Of a stretch of DNA of 64,000 bases, positions 26,408 to 35,192 are shown in pieces. Source of the DNA: Aquimarina rhabdastrellae (GTDB lineage: Bacteria; Bacteroidota; Bacteroidia; Flavobacteriales; Flavobacteriaceae); assembly GCA_947387485.1 (NCBI GenBank), contig CANDNT010000009.1:1-64000 (forward strand). The letters are read 5' to 3'. A model generated the notes under the pieces. It was not told the origin of the DNA. It was given only the letters and a program-made list of their open reading frames with translations, and ran no database searches. The stretch's first letter is position 1. Each line of letters opens with the position of its first letter. The position numbers and the translations under genes were made by a program.

Positions 26408-27736
26408 ATGACAACTGATGAAGTAAGAAAGAAAATAGTTGAGTCTAAAAATTCAGAATGGTTTAAATCTGTAGAAATTGTAATTAAATATTCAAATATA
26501 GAATTTGAACAAAAATTAATAGGATTTAGTTCAATTCATAAGTTTTTTTCAGATCAAGTAATAGGATGGAATGAGTATTCGAACATCCCTAGAGAGTTAA
26601 ATGTATCTAAGAGATATTTTAGTGATTGTAAAAATAGATTAGATAATTTTTTAAATAGTTATTTGATAGAGGAAGAATTTGTTATAAGTAATAATTGGGA
26701 GTCATGGAAAAGATTTTTGAATAATAAAAATGATTTGATTTTCACATACGAATCTCCATTTACAAAATTTTTGATTGAATTGAAAGAGAAAATACCTAAT
26801 GCAGTTAATTCCGCTTTTAATTATTTTGTAAAGACTAATATCAACTTTTCTTCAAGAGAGAGTATAATAGGTGTTTTATTAGCTTATGAATTTGATTTTA
26901 AAGAAAAATCAATATTATTTCAAAGAACAAAAAAAGAACGTACTTCTTTAAATAGACTAAAAAATGATTATAAAAACCAAATATCCCAATCAGAAATAGA
27001 TCGAATAAATTTCGTTGATAAATCTAAAGATGAGCTTAATAAGAAAAGTGAACAATGGGATTATTTTAGAAGCGAAAAAGATAACCAGTTTAAAGAGTGG
27101 TTCGATGGAGGAGAAAATAATATTGGGATTAAATCAGTTTTTGAAAACTTTAAGAAAAATAAGGAGCAGGTTTTTAATGAATGGATGAATGGAGATAATA
27201 CAGATGAAAATATTGGAGTAAAGAAAGAAATAGAAAATCTTAAAGAAACATATAAAGAACTACTTAAACTTAAAGAGCCTGCAAATTACTGGAAAGATAG
27301 ATCACAAAGTTTAAAAAATCAAGGTTGGTTTTTTGTTTCTATTTTGATTGCATTGGTTTTAATTGTTACACTTTCTCTTATACAATTATTATGGAATGCT
27401 CCTGAACAAATTTACGCGAGTTTTTTTGCTAAAGATAAAAGCGGAGCTATTAGATGGTCTATTATTTATATAACATTTATATCATTTATGGCTTTTTGTA
27501 TAAAAGCTATTACTAAAGTAATGTTTAGTTCTTTTCATCTAGCAAGAGATAGTCAAGAGAGACATACACTTACATATTTTTATTTATCTCTTTTGAATGA
27601 ATCAAATATAGAAAAGGAAGATAGACAATTAATTATGCAATCATTATTTAGTAGAGCCGATACTGGATTGTTAAAAGATGATTCAGGGCCTACTATGCCT
27701 AATGATATAGCTGGGAAAATATTTGGTGGGAAATAA
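26408..27736 (+). CDS. coiled-coil membrane protein, DUF6161-like C-terminal domain
   Basis: This 442-residue protein has a helical N-terminal region (1-165), a long charged coiled coil (about 165-290) and two transmembrane helices (about 307-328 and 350-367). The conserved-looking cytoplasmic C-terminus includes LARDSQERHTLTYFYLSLL, a hydrophobic LIMQSLFSRADTGLLK and GPTMP. This tail resembles DUF6161, a family of unknown function. The topology (large soluble part, two-helix hairpin, short tail) is that of a membrane-tethered sensor or effector. It lies 33 nt before a GIY-YIG-like gene, so the two form an operon. The family name is from memory; a profile search would settle it. Confidence 0.68.
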   Translation: MTTDEVRKKIVESKNSEWFKSVEIVIKYSNIEFEQKLIGFSSIHKFFSDQVIGWNEYSNIPRELNVSKRYFSDCKNRLDNFLNSYLIEEEFVISNNWESWKRFLNNKNDLIFTYESPFTKFLIELKEKIPNAVNSAFNYFVKTNINFSSRESIIGVLLAYEFDFKEKSILFQRTKKERTSLNRLKNDYKNQISQSEIDRINFVDKSKDELNKKSEQWDYFRSEKDNQFKEWFDGGENNIGIKSVFENFKKNKEQVFNEWMNGDNTDENIGVKKEIENLKETYKELLKLKEPANYWKDRSQSLKNQGWFFVSILIALVLIVTLSLIQLLWNAPEQIYASFFAKDKSGAIRWSIIYITFISFMAFCIKAITKVMFSSFHLARDSQERHTLTYFYLSLLNESNIEKEDRQLIMQSLFSRADTGLLKDDSGPTMPNDIAGKIFGGK

Positions 27737-27769
27737 TAAGAGATTAATTCTTAATCTAAAAGAAATAGA

Positions 27770-28279
27770 ATGATTAAAGCTATAGATTTTAATAATATTG
27801 AAAAGCTTAAAAAACTAGGTTTCGAAGGATTTGTAGAAGTTTTTGAATTAATAAATAATATAGGAGTTATCCCAGAGAAAATGGGTGTTTATTTAGTTTT
27901 GAATATAAATAATAATAAACCTGAGTTTTTGATTGAAGGAGTTGGAGGTTTCTTTAAAGAGAGAAATCCAAATGTATCTTTGGATATATTGAATGAAAAT
28001 TGGGTTGATGATGTAAAAACAATCTATATAGGTAAAGCGGGAAGTCTAAAAAATAAGTCAACACTAAAGAGTAGAATAAAACAGTACTTAAAATTTGGAA
28101 AAGGAAAAGCCGTAGGTCATTATGGAGGGAGATTTATTTGGCAATTAAAGAATTATTCTGATTTAGTTTTTTGTTGGCTTGCTATTTCAGATTTTGAACC
28201 AAGAGAATATGAGAAATTAATGATAAAAGAATTTATTCAACAATATGGAAAAAGACCTTTTGCTAATTTAAAAGGATAA
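27770..28279 (+). CDS. GIY-YIG-like endonuclease-fold protein
   Basis: This 169-residue protein shows the GIY-YIG layout: GVY (39-41) as the GIY strand, YIG (86-88), a following basic helix with Arg102 (LKSRIKQYL), a possible His117 in HYGGRF, Glu residues around 143-148 (EPREYEK), and a terminal PFANL with Asn166. The spacing between GVY and YIG (about 45 residues) is longer than in minimal nucleases because of an inserted loop. It is co-transcribed with the coiled-coil membrane protein. A nuclease role in defence is a reasonable inference but not shown. No restriction methylase or DNA-recognition gene is nearby. Confidence 0.66.
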   Translation: MIKAIDFNNIEKLKKLGFEGFVEVFELINNIGVIPEKMGVYLVLNINNNKPEFLIEGVGGFFKERNPNVSLDILNENWVDDVKTIYIGKAGSLKNKSTLKSRIKQYLKFGKGKAVGHYGGRFIWQLKNYSDLVFCWLAISDFEPREYEKLMIKEFIQQYGKRPFANLKG

Positions 28280-28302
28280 ATACTATATACTTTTCATAAA
28301 AC

Positions 28303-28352
28303 AAAAAAATCCAAACACTATTCTCTATAAGAAATAATGATTGGATTTTATA
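28303..28352. terminator. bidirectional terminator
   Basis: AAAATCCAA (28306-28314) pairs with TTGGATTTT (28341-28349) across a 26-nt loop. It lies between the GIY-YIG-like gene and the convergent lipocalin-like gene and has A and T runs on the proper sides. Confidence 0.65.
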
Positions 28353-28373
28353 TTTTAGATAAGACAAGCTTAT

Positions 28374-28850
28374 TTATTGCCTTTCGTAATATTCATGATA
28401 TTCGGTATATTCAACACCGTCAAGAGTTGTTCCGTCTTCATCGTCTTTAATAATAAAAGTATTAGGATTAACAAACTCGATCTGTAGATTATCCACTTCT
28501 TCAGGTTCTCCTGCCATTTTGGAAGTAAGTCGATAAGTGGTGTCATTAATTTTTTCCCATTTAAAATATTCAAATACGATACTCTCATCTGGAACACAAA
28601 TATCGTTATCACCTTCATCAAAAGGAGTTAAATCTATAGTATTATCAGCTAGGAATTCGATAATCGTACTATTGTAACAATCTTGACCTATTTCTTCAAT
28701 TTGAGATCCATCGTTAAGGATATAAACATCTTTTGTTGGCGACCATTTCCCAATAATTTGTTCTGGAGCAGGATCAAGTACAGTATCATCATCGTCTGAT
28801 GGGCAAGCCATAAGTAACATCACTAAGGGAAGTAATAATAATTTTTTCAT
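28374..28850 (-). CDS. lipocalin-like lipoprotein
   Basis: This 158-residue protein has a lipoprotein signal (LVMLLMACPSDDDD). The beta-rich body starts with EQIIGKWSPTKDVY and has FLADNTIDL and WEKINDTTYRLTS strands, the pattern of small Bacteroidota lipocalin-like domains (IxGxW at the first strand). It carries two cysteines in the mature domain (QDCYN and DICVP) that may pair. The acidic run after the lipidated Cys is the usual outer-membrane-surface export-type signal in this phylum. It is monocistronic. The ligand is unknown. Confidence 0.8.
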   Translation of the reverse strand: MKKLLLLPLVMLLMACPSDDDDTVLDPAPEQIIGKWSPTKDVYILNDGSQIEEIGQDCYNSTIIEFLADNTIDLTPFDEGDNDICVPDESIVFEYFKWEKINDTTYRLTSKMAGEPEEVDNLQIEFVNPNTFIIKDDEDGTTLDGVEYTEYHEYYERQ

Positions 28851-29016
28851 GGTGTTGATTTTTTTGATTTACTAGTAGATGCAGTTGAACACCAAAAGGT
28901 TGCGTCATTTTTTTGATTTATTTAAAGAATGATAATTAAGTATTAAAAAGAGCTATCGTTTTAGTTATAATTTTTTTTAATAGTATTTTTGGATAAGGAA
29001 CCAATCATAAAATCAA

Positions 29017-29652
29017 ATGAAAACATTTATCGAGAGATTAGAAAAGCGAGAATTAGATATCAAAAACTGGTTGCAACAAAATAACTTAGAATTCTTTTTA
29101 GCGAAAGCTGACGAAATATTAGCGAGCTTACCCAAAGAAACAATTCAAGCTGAGTTTAAAGAACAAATGCAAATAGCATTAGAGCACTGTGTAAAGAATG
29201 AAGAAATAAAATCTTTAGATTTCCAATGGTATTATGGTGGAGATACTGTCGATGATGCATATGCATATGGATTTGAAGAGTCTGATGACAAAGCAGCCTT
29301 ATCTGCAACCGATTTGGGACCAAATGAACTATCGGGCATAGAAATAGAAATTGAACAAGGAAGCCTTGTTGATCAGGAATTTGCGAGTCTACCTGTATAT
29401 CATGCTATTGATGCTATGGTTGAAAAAATAATTCCTCTTATAGAAGAATACGAAGAAAATAATGAACTTCACTGGGAAGCAGAAACAGTAATTACTGACT
29501 ATTTTCAGATATGGAACTATAAAATAGCCAGTATCGTTTGCGAAGCATTAAAAGATGATGTTAGTGTACAAAAACTTAAAGCGAGAAGCCCTTTCTTGGT
29601 TACTATGACTAGACATGAAAGATGGTCTGTAGCGATGATGTTACTATCATAA
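29017..29652 (+). CDS. hypothetical acidic cytoplasmic protein
   Basis: This 211-residue protein has no signal peptide or membrane helix. It is acidic and mainly helical, with an N-terminal ERLEKRELDIKNWLQ and a central strand-like segment LDFQWYYGGDTVDDAYAYGF. I do not recognise a family. It is monocistronic, between the lipocalin-like gene and the MarR operon. Codon use and base composition look like those of its neighbours. Confidence 0.7.
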   Translation: MKTFIERLEKRELDIKNWLQQNNLEFFLAKADEILASLPKETIQAEFKEQMQIALEHCVKNEEIKSLDFQWYYGGDTVDDAYAYGFEESDDKAALSATDLGPNELSGIEIEIEQGSLVDQEFASLPVYHAIDAMVEKIIPLIEEYEENNELHWEAETVITDYFQIWNYKIASIVCEALKDDVSVQKLKARSPFLVTMTRHERWSVAMMLLS

Positions 29653-29716
29653 AATTAAAAACAACTATATAGGATTTTATTGAGATATAAAGCTAAATGA
29701 TTTCTTTTAAATAAAA

Positions 29717-29733
29717 AGTTGTATATTGCAACT
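29717..29733. promoter_or_regulatory. probable MarR operator
   Basis: AGTTGTA-TAT-TGCAACT is a 7+7 inverted repeat with one mismatch, typical in size and sequence of MarR operators. It ends 20 nt upstream of the inferred MarR start, so autoregulation of the MarR-led operon is likely. Confidence 0.6.
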
Positions 29734-29753
29734 AAATAATAAAAGATAGCGTT

Positions 29754-30185
29754 ATTAAAAAGAAGCATTTAAATTCATCATCAAGGTTAATAAGTATAGC
29801 AGAACGTATACTATCTGGACATTTACAACAAAGTTTAAAAGAAAATGAAATAGACATTACTGTAGAGCAATGGAGGATACTTTTTTATTTATGGAAAGAA
29901 GATGGGGTAAATCAACAAGAGTTAGCTCTAATTGCCAAAAAGGAGAAAAGTACAATGACCAGGCAAATTGATGCACTTGAAAAAAAGGGATTAGTAGAAC
30001 GAAAGAACTTATCCAAAGACAAGCGTAATAAACTTATTTTTTTAACAGCAAAAGGAAGAGCAATAGAAGATAAAGCATTAGCAATAGCAGGTAAAGTAAC
30101 GCAAAGATCAGAAGAAGGAATAACAGCAGAAGAGCTTGAAGTATTTAAGAATGTACTTCATAAAATGCTAAAAAACTTAACCTAA
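29754..30185 (+). CDS. MarR-family regulator with apparent ATT start
   Basis: The reading frame gives a full-length MarR winged-helix protein of 143 residues. The dimerisation helix is SSRLISIAERILSGHL, recognition is around NQQELALIAKKEKSTMTRQ, and the wing is LVERKNLSKDKRNKL. No ATG, GTG or TTG occurs in this frame between the upstream stop (29733-29735) and Met68 at 29955, which lies inside the DNA-binding domain. The natural start by family comparison is ATT at 29754 (ATT AAA AAG AAG), a known but rare initiator. It abuts the next gene (TAA then ATG), and a MarR-type operator precedes it. Confidence 0.75.
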   Translation: MKKKHLNSSSRLISIAERILSGHLQQSLKENEIDITVEQWRILFYLWKEDGVNQQELALIAKKEKSTMTRQIDALEKKGLVERKNLSKDKRNKLIFLTAKGRAIEDKALAIAGKVTQRSEEGITAEELEVFKNVLHKMLKNLT

Positions 30186-31157
30186 ATGTTTATCGATAAG
30201 AATAATATTGCTCAAACGCTTTCGATGGCAGAATGTATAGCCATTATGGAAGAACTATTCTCGATGGATTTTGAAAAGGAGACGATCAATCCATTAAGAG
30301 CAAAGATGTTTTTGCCTTCACCATCAGATGGTATTTTGGGGACAATGACAGGCTATATACAACCCTATAATCTTATGGGAGTAAAAGTGCTAAGTGTGTT
30401 TGCAAATAATTATAAAAAAGGAATTTCTTCGCATCAAGGAATTTTACATTTATTTGAAACTCATACAGGACAATTATTGGCAAGTTTAGATGCAGACGAG
30501 ATTACAGCAATAAGAACAGCAGCTGTAAGCGCTCTGGCAACAAGAATGTTATCAAAAGAAAATGCGCAAACATTGTGTTTGATAGGTAGCGGAAAACAAG
30601 CTAGAAAACACCTAGAAGCAATGCAATTGGTAAGACCAATTACCAAGGTTAATATATGGAGTAAGAATAAAGCCAATGCGCTAAAACTAAAAGCCGCAAT
30701 AGAAGAACAATATAGTATAACGATAACAGTCTTTGATACAGTAGCAAAAGCAGCAGCAAAAGCAGATATTATATGTACCGTGACAGCCGCAGAAACACCT
30801 GTTTTAAATACATTATCACTTAAACCAGATGTGCATATTAATGCAATAGGTGCTTGTAACGCAGATGTAAGAGAACTAACAACCGATGTAATATTATCTT
30901 CAAAGGTTTTTGTAGATGACTATTATACCGCTAGTAATGAAGCAGGAGATCTCATTATTCCGACTAATGAAGGTTATAAAATAGATAAACTGATAACAGG
31001 AGACTTATCAAGTTTGGTAAAAAATAAAGATATAAAACAACAATCTCAACGCACTGTATTTAAATCTGTAGGATTGGCTATAGAAGACATAGCAGCAGGA
31101 TATTATTGTTATAAAAAAGCAAAGAAACTTTTTTTTATAACTAATAGTTGTAGTTAG
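30186..31157 (+). CDS. ornithine cyclodeaminase / mu-crystallin family protein
   Basis: This 323-residue NAD(P)-dependent enzyme belongs to the OCD/mu-crystallin family. The Rossmann motif is TLCLIGSGKQARKHLEAM. Family landmarks include DADEITAIRTAAVSALATR and INAIGACNADVREL. Members act as ornithine cyclodeaminase, alanine dehydrogenase, ketimine reductase or D-amino-acid-related enzymes, so the exact substrate is open. Its ATG abuts the MarR stop codon, and a dipeptidase gene follows 56 nt later. Context suggests a role in using amino or imino acids released from peptides. Confidence 0.88.
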   Translation: MFIDKNNIAQTLSMAECIAIMEELFSMDFEKETINPLRAKMFLPSPSDGILGTMTGYIQPYNLMGVKVLSVFANNYKKGISSHQGILHLFETHTGQLLASLDADEITAIRTAAVSALATRMLSKENAQTLCLIGSGKQARKHLEAMQLVRPITKVNIWSKNKANALKLKAAIEEQYSITITVFDTVAKAAAKADIICTVTAAETPVLNTLSLKPDVHINAIGACNADVRELTTDVILSSKVFVDDYYTASNEAGDLIIPTNEGYKIDKLITGDLSSLVKNKDIKQQSQRTVFKSVGLAIEDIAAGYYCYKKAKKLFFITNSCS

Positions 31158-31213
31158 CAACTATTTGATTGTGCTTTAAAAAGTATGAATTGAGGTAATT
31201 AAAAGATAAGATT

Positions 31214-32434
31214 ATGAAATCAGAAAGAAGACGATTTATAAAAAACTTAGGAGTAGGTGCGGTAGGAATGACAATGTTACCGTCTGCGATAGCTTGTGAT
31301 GCTAAAGAAGCAAAGAAGGTACCAGTTTCAACCCCAAAAAATGAAAAGAAAATACCTAACGAACTTCAAAAGTATTCTAGAAAAGCACTGCATCTCGTTA
31401 ATACAACAACAAGTATTGATATGTTAGGTACCTATCAAGATTGGTTTCATGAGAGAGCCGGAAAGCGTCTTGGAGAATATTGGTTAACAGAGCCTAATGC
31501 TTTTACCCAAGAAGATTTTGTATTTGTGAAAAGTTCTGGGATTAATGTTTTTGGATGGGGAAGTATGCAACCTACCCATGAAGCTATGTTACAATTTATG
31601 GCAACACAAAACGGAATCATAGCGTCTAATCCAACCTATTTTGAACGTATAGATACTAAGCAGAAATTAGAAAATATCAATGCTTCAGAAAAAATAGGAA
31701 TGCTGATTACAAATCAAAATTCTAGTCATTTTAGAACAGTAGATGATGTGGATATGTTTTATGGATTGGGACAACGTGTATCTCAACTTACGTATAACGG
31801 AAAAAATAAATTAGGATGTGGTGCTTTTGAAGATGAAGATACAGGACTTACAGCATACGGAAAAGAAATTCTTTTACGTATGAATGCGGTAGGAATGGGA
31901 GTAGATGTTTCGCATTGTGGAGATCAAACTACACTTGATGCAATAGCAGCTAGTACTGCACCAGTTTTAATTACTCATGGTGCATGTAGAAGTATAGCCA
32001 AAGGTTTAAGAAGATCAAAAACAGATGAAGCCATAAAAGCTATGGCTAAAACAGGAGGAGTTATCGGAATTCCGATTTTACGTTTTATGGTTAAAGAAAA
32101 AGAACCTGTAACTATAGAAGACTTCTTTAAGCATATCGACCACGTAGTACAATTAGTAGGAATAGAACATGTAGGTATAGGAAGTGATCAAGGATTGTAT
32201 ACAGAAGATTATGGTGCTTTAGAATGGAGAAAGAACAGATTAGAAAATGCACCAGCAAAATACCAAACACATACCAATGAAGAATATATGTTAACTATAG
32301 AAGGATTAAATCACCCTTATAGAACATATGATATAGCCGAAGGATTACTGAAAAGAGGCTATAAAGATAGCGAAGTAAAAATGGTACTAGGAGACAACTT
32401 TAAACGCGTACTAACCACCATATTCAAACATTAA
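31214..32434 (+). CDS. M19 membrane-dipeptidase-family protein, Tat-exported
   Basis: This 406-residue enzyme has a twin-arginine signal (SERRRFIKNLGVG), followed by a possible lipobox (AIACD). The body is a renal-dipeptidase (PF01244) barrel, with metal-site histidines in VDVSHCGDQT and LITHGACRS and an aspartate in VGIGSDQG. The canonical HxD of the first strand is replaced by SID in TSIDMLG, and the bridging Glu region reads LITNQNSSHF. It therefore belongs to a divergent subgroup that may bind one metal. It probably hydrolyses dipeptides in the periplasm. It is the third gene of the MarR operon, 28 nt before the amidohydrolase. Confidence 0.87.
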   Translation: MKSERRRFIKNLGVGAVGMTMLPSAIACDAKEAKKVPVSTPKNEKKIPNELQKYSRKALHLVNTTTSIDMLGTYQDWFHERAGKRLGEYWLTEPNAFTQEDFVFVKSSGINVFGWGSMQPTHEAMLQFMATQNGIIASNPTYFERIDTKQKLENINASEKIGMLITNQNSSHFRTVDDVDMFYGLGQRVSQLTYNGKNKLGCGAFEDEDTGLTAYGKEILLRMNAVGMGVDVSHCGDQTTLDAIAASTAPVLITHGACRSIAKGLRRSKTDEAIKAMAKTGGVIGIPILRFMVKEKEPVTIEDFFKHIDHVVQLVGIEHVGIGSDQGLYTEDYGALEWRKNRLENAPAKYQTHTNEEYMLTIEGLNHPYRTYDIAEGLLKRGYKDSEVKMVLGDNFKRVLTTIFKH

Positions 32435-32462
32435 GAACATTAGAAATTTTAAAAGTTAAATC

Positions 32463-34007
32463 ATGAAAAAAATAATTTTCACCATAGTTGCAATAATGAT
32501 GGTCACGGCAATTGCTGCACAAATACCAGATCAAATTAAAGCACGATTAATTACACTTACGTCCAAAGTTGATAAACTATCATCTACTACAGATATAAAA
32601 AGAGAATTAAGTTCATTTTTAAGTCAAGCTCCAAATGAAGAAATGAAGAAAGCAGCATATGACATTGTCTTAAAAAAAAGTAATTCTGAACAAGTTAAAA
32701 AAGCAGTTAAAGAACTATTAGAAGGCGTAAATAAAAATAAGGAAGATAAAGGGACTTATATAGTACTTAAAAATGCGACTGTTATAGATGCTGTATCTAA
32801 CACAGGAAGAAGAGGAGATATATTGATTAGAGAGGAGAAAATTCATAAAGTGAGTTACAATGGACCAATTATAGCACCACAAGGAGCAACAACATATGAT
32901 CTTAAAGGTAAATATATCATTCCGGGATTAATTGATGCTCACGTGCATATTACACATGGAACGTTTAAAGATGCACAAGAACAATTGAATACAGCATTAA
33001 TGGGTGGTGTTACTGGAGTAAGAGATATGGGAGGAGATGGACGTATGTTAACACTCTTAAAAAAGAATACACAAATAGGAGAAGATATAGGCGCAGATGT
33101 ATTTTTCTCAACGATAATAGCAGGACCTAATTTCTTTGATAATGACCCAAGACCACAACAAGTGGCAAAAGGAGCTGTAGCAGGAGAAGTTTCATGGCAA
33201 CGTTCCATTACAAATGATTCCGATTTTAAACAAGTTATAGCTGAAGCTAAAGGGTTAGGCGCTACTGCTATAAAAGTATATGATAGTGTAGATAAAGAGT
33301 TGTTTAAAAAGATAGCAAGCGAAGCAAAACGCCAAGGGTTGAAAGTATGGGCACATGCTGTAGTACCACCAACCAAAGCTATAGATATTACAAACGGAGG
33401 AGCAGAAATGATGTCTCATGCAGGAGATATGATTGCGTATGAATTTTTGTCAGAATTAAAAGGAAGGCATGATTTTAAGTCAAGAGAAGAAGCTATTGCT
33501 TATAGAAAAAAACTGAAAGAAGTAAAATGGGATAAAAATGCTCCAGAAGTAAAACGTTTGTTTAATGCAATGAAAAAGAATAATAGTATACTAGATGCTA
33601 CCTTATTTGTGTACTATGATGGATTGAGTAGACCTAGTAACGGAAGAAAAGTAGATTCGTCTAGATACAAAGCTGCTATGAAAGCGGTTAACATAGCAAA
33701 AAACATGGGAGTGAAGATAGGTGCAGGATCAGATCATGTAATTACTTATGGGAGATATCACCAGAAAACAGTAAACATACATAAAGAATTAGAATTATTA
33801 GTACAAGCAGGTTTATCTCCTATAGATGCTTTAAGAGCAGCAACTATAATTAATGCAGAAGGAATGGGAGAAGAAAAAAATATAGGAACAATAGAAGAAG
33901 GAAAACTAGCTAATATCGTTATTCTTGACGCAAATCCTCTTGAAAATATATCGAATACACGCAAGATAAAAGCAGTAATAAAAAGAGGTGAGTTATATGA
34001 GAAATAG
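32463..34007 (+). CDS. secreted amidohydrolase (imidazolonepropionase/prolidase-like)
   Basis: This 514-residue metal-dependent hydrolase has a signal peptide (MKKIIFTIVAIMMVTAIAAQ) and a short helical preface (about 20-100). The amidohydrolase barrel follows, with HxH in GLIDAHVHITHG, a likely Lys or Tyr ligand region AIKVYDSV, His in VWAHAVVPP and MMSHAGDM, and Asp in GAGSDHV. The C-terminus has the usual GTIEEGKLANIVILDANPL beta-sandwich. Related enzymes cleave Xaa-Pro or Xaa-Arg dipeptides. With the dipeptidase and OCD-family gene it suggests extracytoplasmic breakdown of special dipeptides. A strong terminator follows. Confidence 0.88.
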   Translation: MKKIIFTIVAIMMVTAIAAQIPDQIKARLITLTSKVDKLSSTTDIKRELSSFLSQAPNEEMKKAAYDIVLKKSNSEQVKKAVKELLEGVNKNKEDKGTYIVLKNATVIDAVSNTGRRGDILIREEKIHKVSYNGPIIAPQGATTYDLKGKYIIPGLIDAHVHITHGTFKDAQEQLNTALMGGVTGVRDMGGDGRMLTLLKKNTQIGEDIGADVFFSTIIAGPNFFDNDPRPQQVAKGAVAGEVSWQRSITNDSDFKQVIAEAKGLGATAIKVYDSVDKELFKKIASEAKRQGLKVWAHAVVPPTKAIDITNGGAEMMSHAGDMIAYEFLSELKGRHDFKSREEAIAYRKKLKEVKWDKNAPEVKRLFNAMKKNNSILDATLFVYYDGLSRPSNGRKVDSSRYKAAMKAVNIAKNMGVKIGAGSDHVITYGRYHQKTVNIHKELELLVQAGLSPIDALRAATIINAEGMGEEKNIGTIEEGKLANIVILDANPLENISNTRKIKAVIKRGELYEK

Positions 34008-34037
34008 TCCCTATTTCGTATTTAATTAAAGCGATAT

Positions 34038-34075
34038 AAAGCAGCTTTTCTATATTTAGAAAAGCTGCTTTTTTT
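34038..34075 (+). terminator. terminator of the MarR-OCD-dipeptidase-amidohydrolase operon
   Basis: A perfect 15-bp stem, 34038-34052 (AAAGCAGCTTTTCTA) with 34057-34071, has a 4-nt loop and a T run. It ends the four-gene operon. Confidence 0.92.
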
Positions 34076-34296
34076 CAATAATCAAGGTTCAAATTCTCAC
34101 GAGATAATTAGCAATTAAGTTTTGTGATAAGTGAAAAATAAAACAAGAATCCTATAAAAAAGTTAATGAAATTATATCTTCCACGACTATAACTCTAAGA
34201 CACTTCCATTTTATTCTAATTTAAAAAAGAATAATACTTAGATTGGAAAAGCATCAATATAGGGAAAAGTTAATTAGACTAACCAGAAAACAAGTT

Positions 34297-34881
34297 ATGA
34301 GTTTAGAGGATGAATTTAGAAAATGTATGACAAAAATCAGTCCTATTTCTGATATGACATTTAAAGAGTTGATGGCAATAACAACATTTGAAACATATGA
34401 AAAAGGAGCAACTTTTGTAAAAACAAAAAAGCGTAGTTCAAAAGAATTTATGCTACTAGATGGAATAAGTAAAAGCTATGTACATAACTTAAAGGGAGAA
34501 AGTGTGACTATTTCATTCTTTTTGGAAGGTAAGTTTATTACGCCATCATTTAATAGGGAAATAGAAGGAACTTCAAATGTAAATTTAATGGCGATGACAA
34601 ACATCAGATTGGCAGTAATGGATTCGGCTAAGTTTGAAGAGATATTAATAAAGAGAAATGATTTAAAAACCTTTGGGAATGAAGTCTTACAAGATGAATT
34701 AGCTCAAAAAATAAATAAAGAAATAGGATTAGCATCATTAACAGCTAGAGAGCGATTACTTAATTTTAGAAAAAAATACCATCAATTAGAAAATATAATT
34801 CCGCACTCAGATATTGCTTCCTACTTAGGAATAACCAATGTAACCTTAAGTCGATTACGGAAAGATCTAAAAAATACATAA
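34297..34881 (+). CDS. Crp/Fnr-family transcriptional regulator
   Basis: This regulator of about 194 residues has a cyclic-nucleotide-binding-like beta barrel (about 25-110) and a C-terminal winged helix (IPHSDIASYLGITNVTLSRL). I start at ATG 34297 (MSLEDEFRKCM), because the longer frame begins with TTG at 34243 and the extra 18 residues are basic and atypical for the family. No cysteine cluster or obvious cAMP-binding motif is present. The signal is unknown. It precedes carbonic anhydrase but is separated by its own terminator. Confidence 0.85.
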   Translation: MSLEDEFRKCMTKISPISDMTFKELMAITTFETYEKGATFVKTKKRSSKEFMLLDGISKSYVHNLKGESVTISFFLEGKFITPSFNREIEGTSNVNLMAMTNIRLAVMDSAKFEEILIKRNDLKTFGNEVLQDELAQKINKEIGLASLTARERLLNFRKKYHQLENIIPHSDIASYLGITNVTLSRLRKDLKNT

Positions 34882-34905
34882 GTTAAATTTTTTCAGATAA
34901 AGAGA

Positions 34906-34941
34906 AGAGAGCCCCTAAATATTTTTAGGGGCTCTCTTTTT
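34906..34941 (+). terminator. terminator of the Crp-family gene
   Basis: AGAGAGCCCCTAAA (34906-34919) pairs perfectly with TTTAGGGGCTCTCT (34924-34937) and is followed by T. The remaining stretch to 35192 is A+T-rich with no visible gene. Confidence 0.92.
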
Positions 34942-35192
34942 AACATTTGTTAATGGAAAAGGTTATAAAGCAAAATACTTTTGTCTTAATAATAAAGAAG
35001 TATAAACAGTTCTTAATCTATAAAATAAGTAATCGAAAAGATACCTTAAAATGATAAAGATAGAGATGTAATACAAGAAGAAATGATAATTAGTAGAATC
35101 AAAATCAAAAGAATAACTTAGATCATATATCATAAATAACTCCCATTAAAGCATTAGAATTTTAATTGAAAAAGAAGTCTTAATAAAAACAT

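Noticed and set aside
34243..34296. TTG start of the Crp-like gene
   Set aside because: The extra 18 residues are basic and not typical of the family; the ATG at 34297 gives a normal-length protein.
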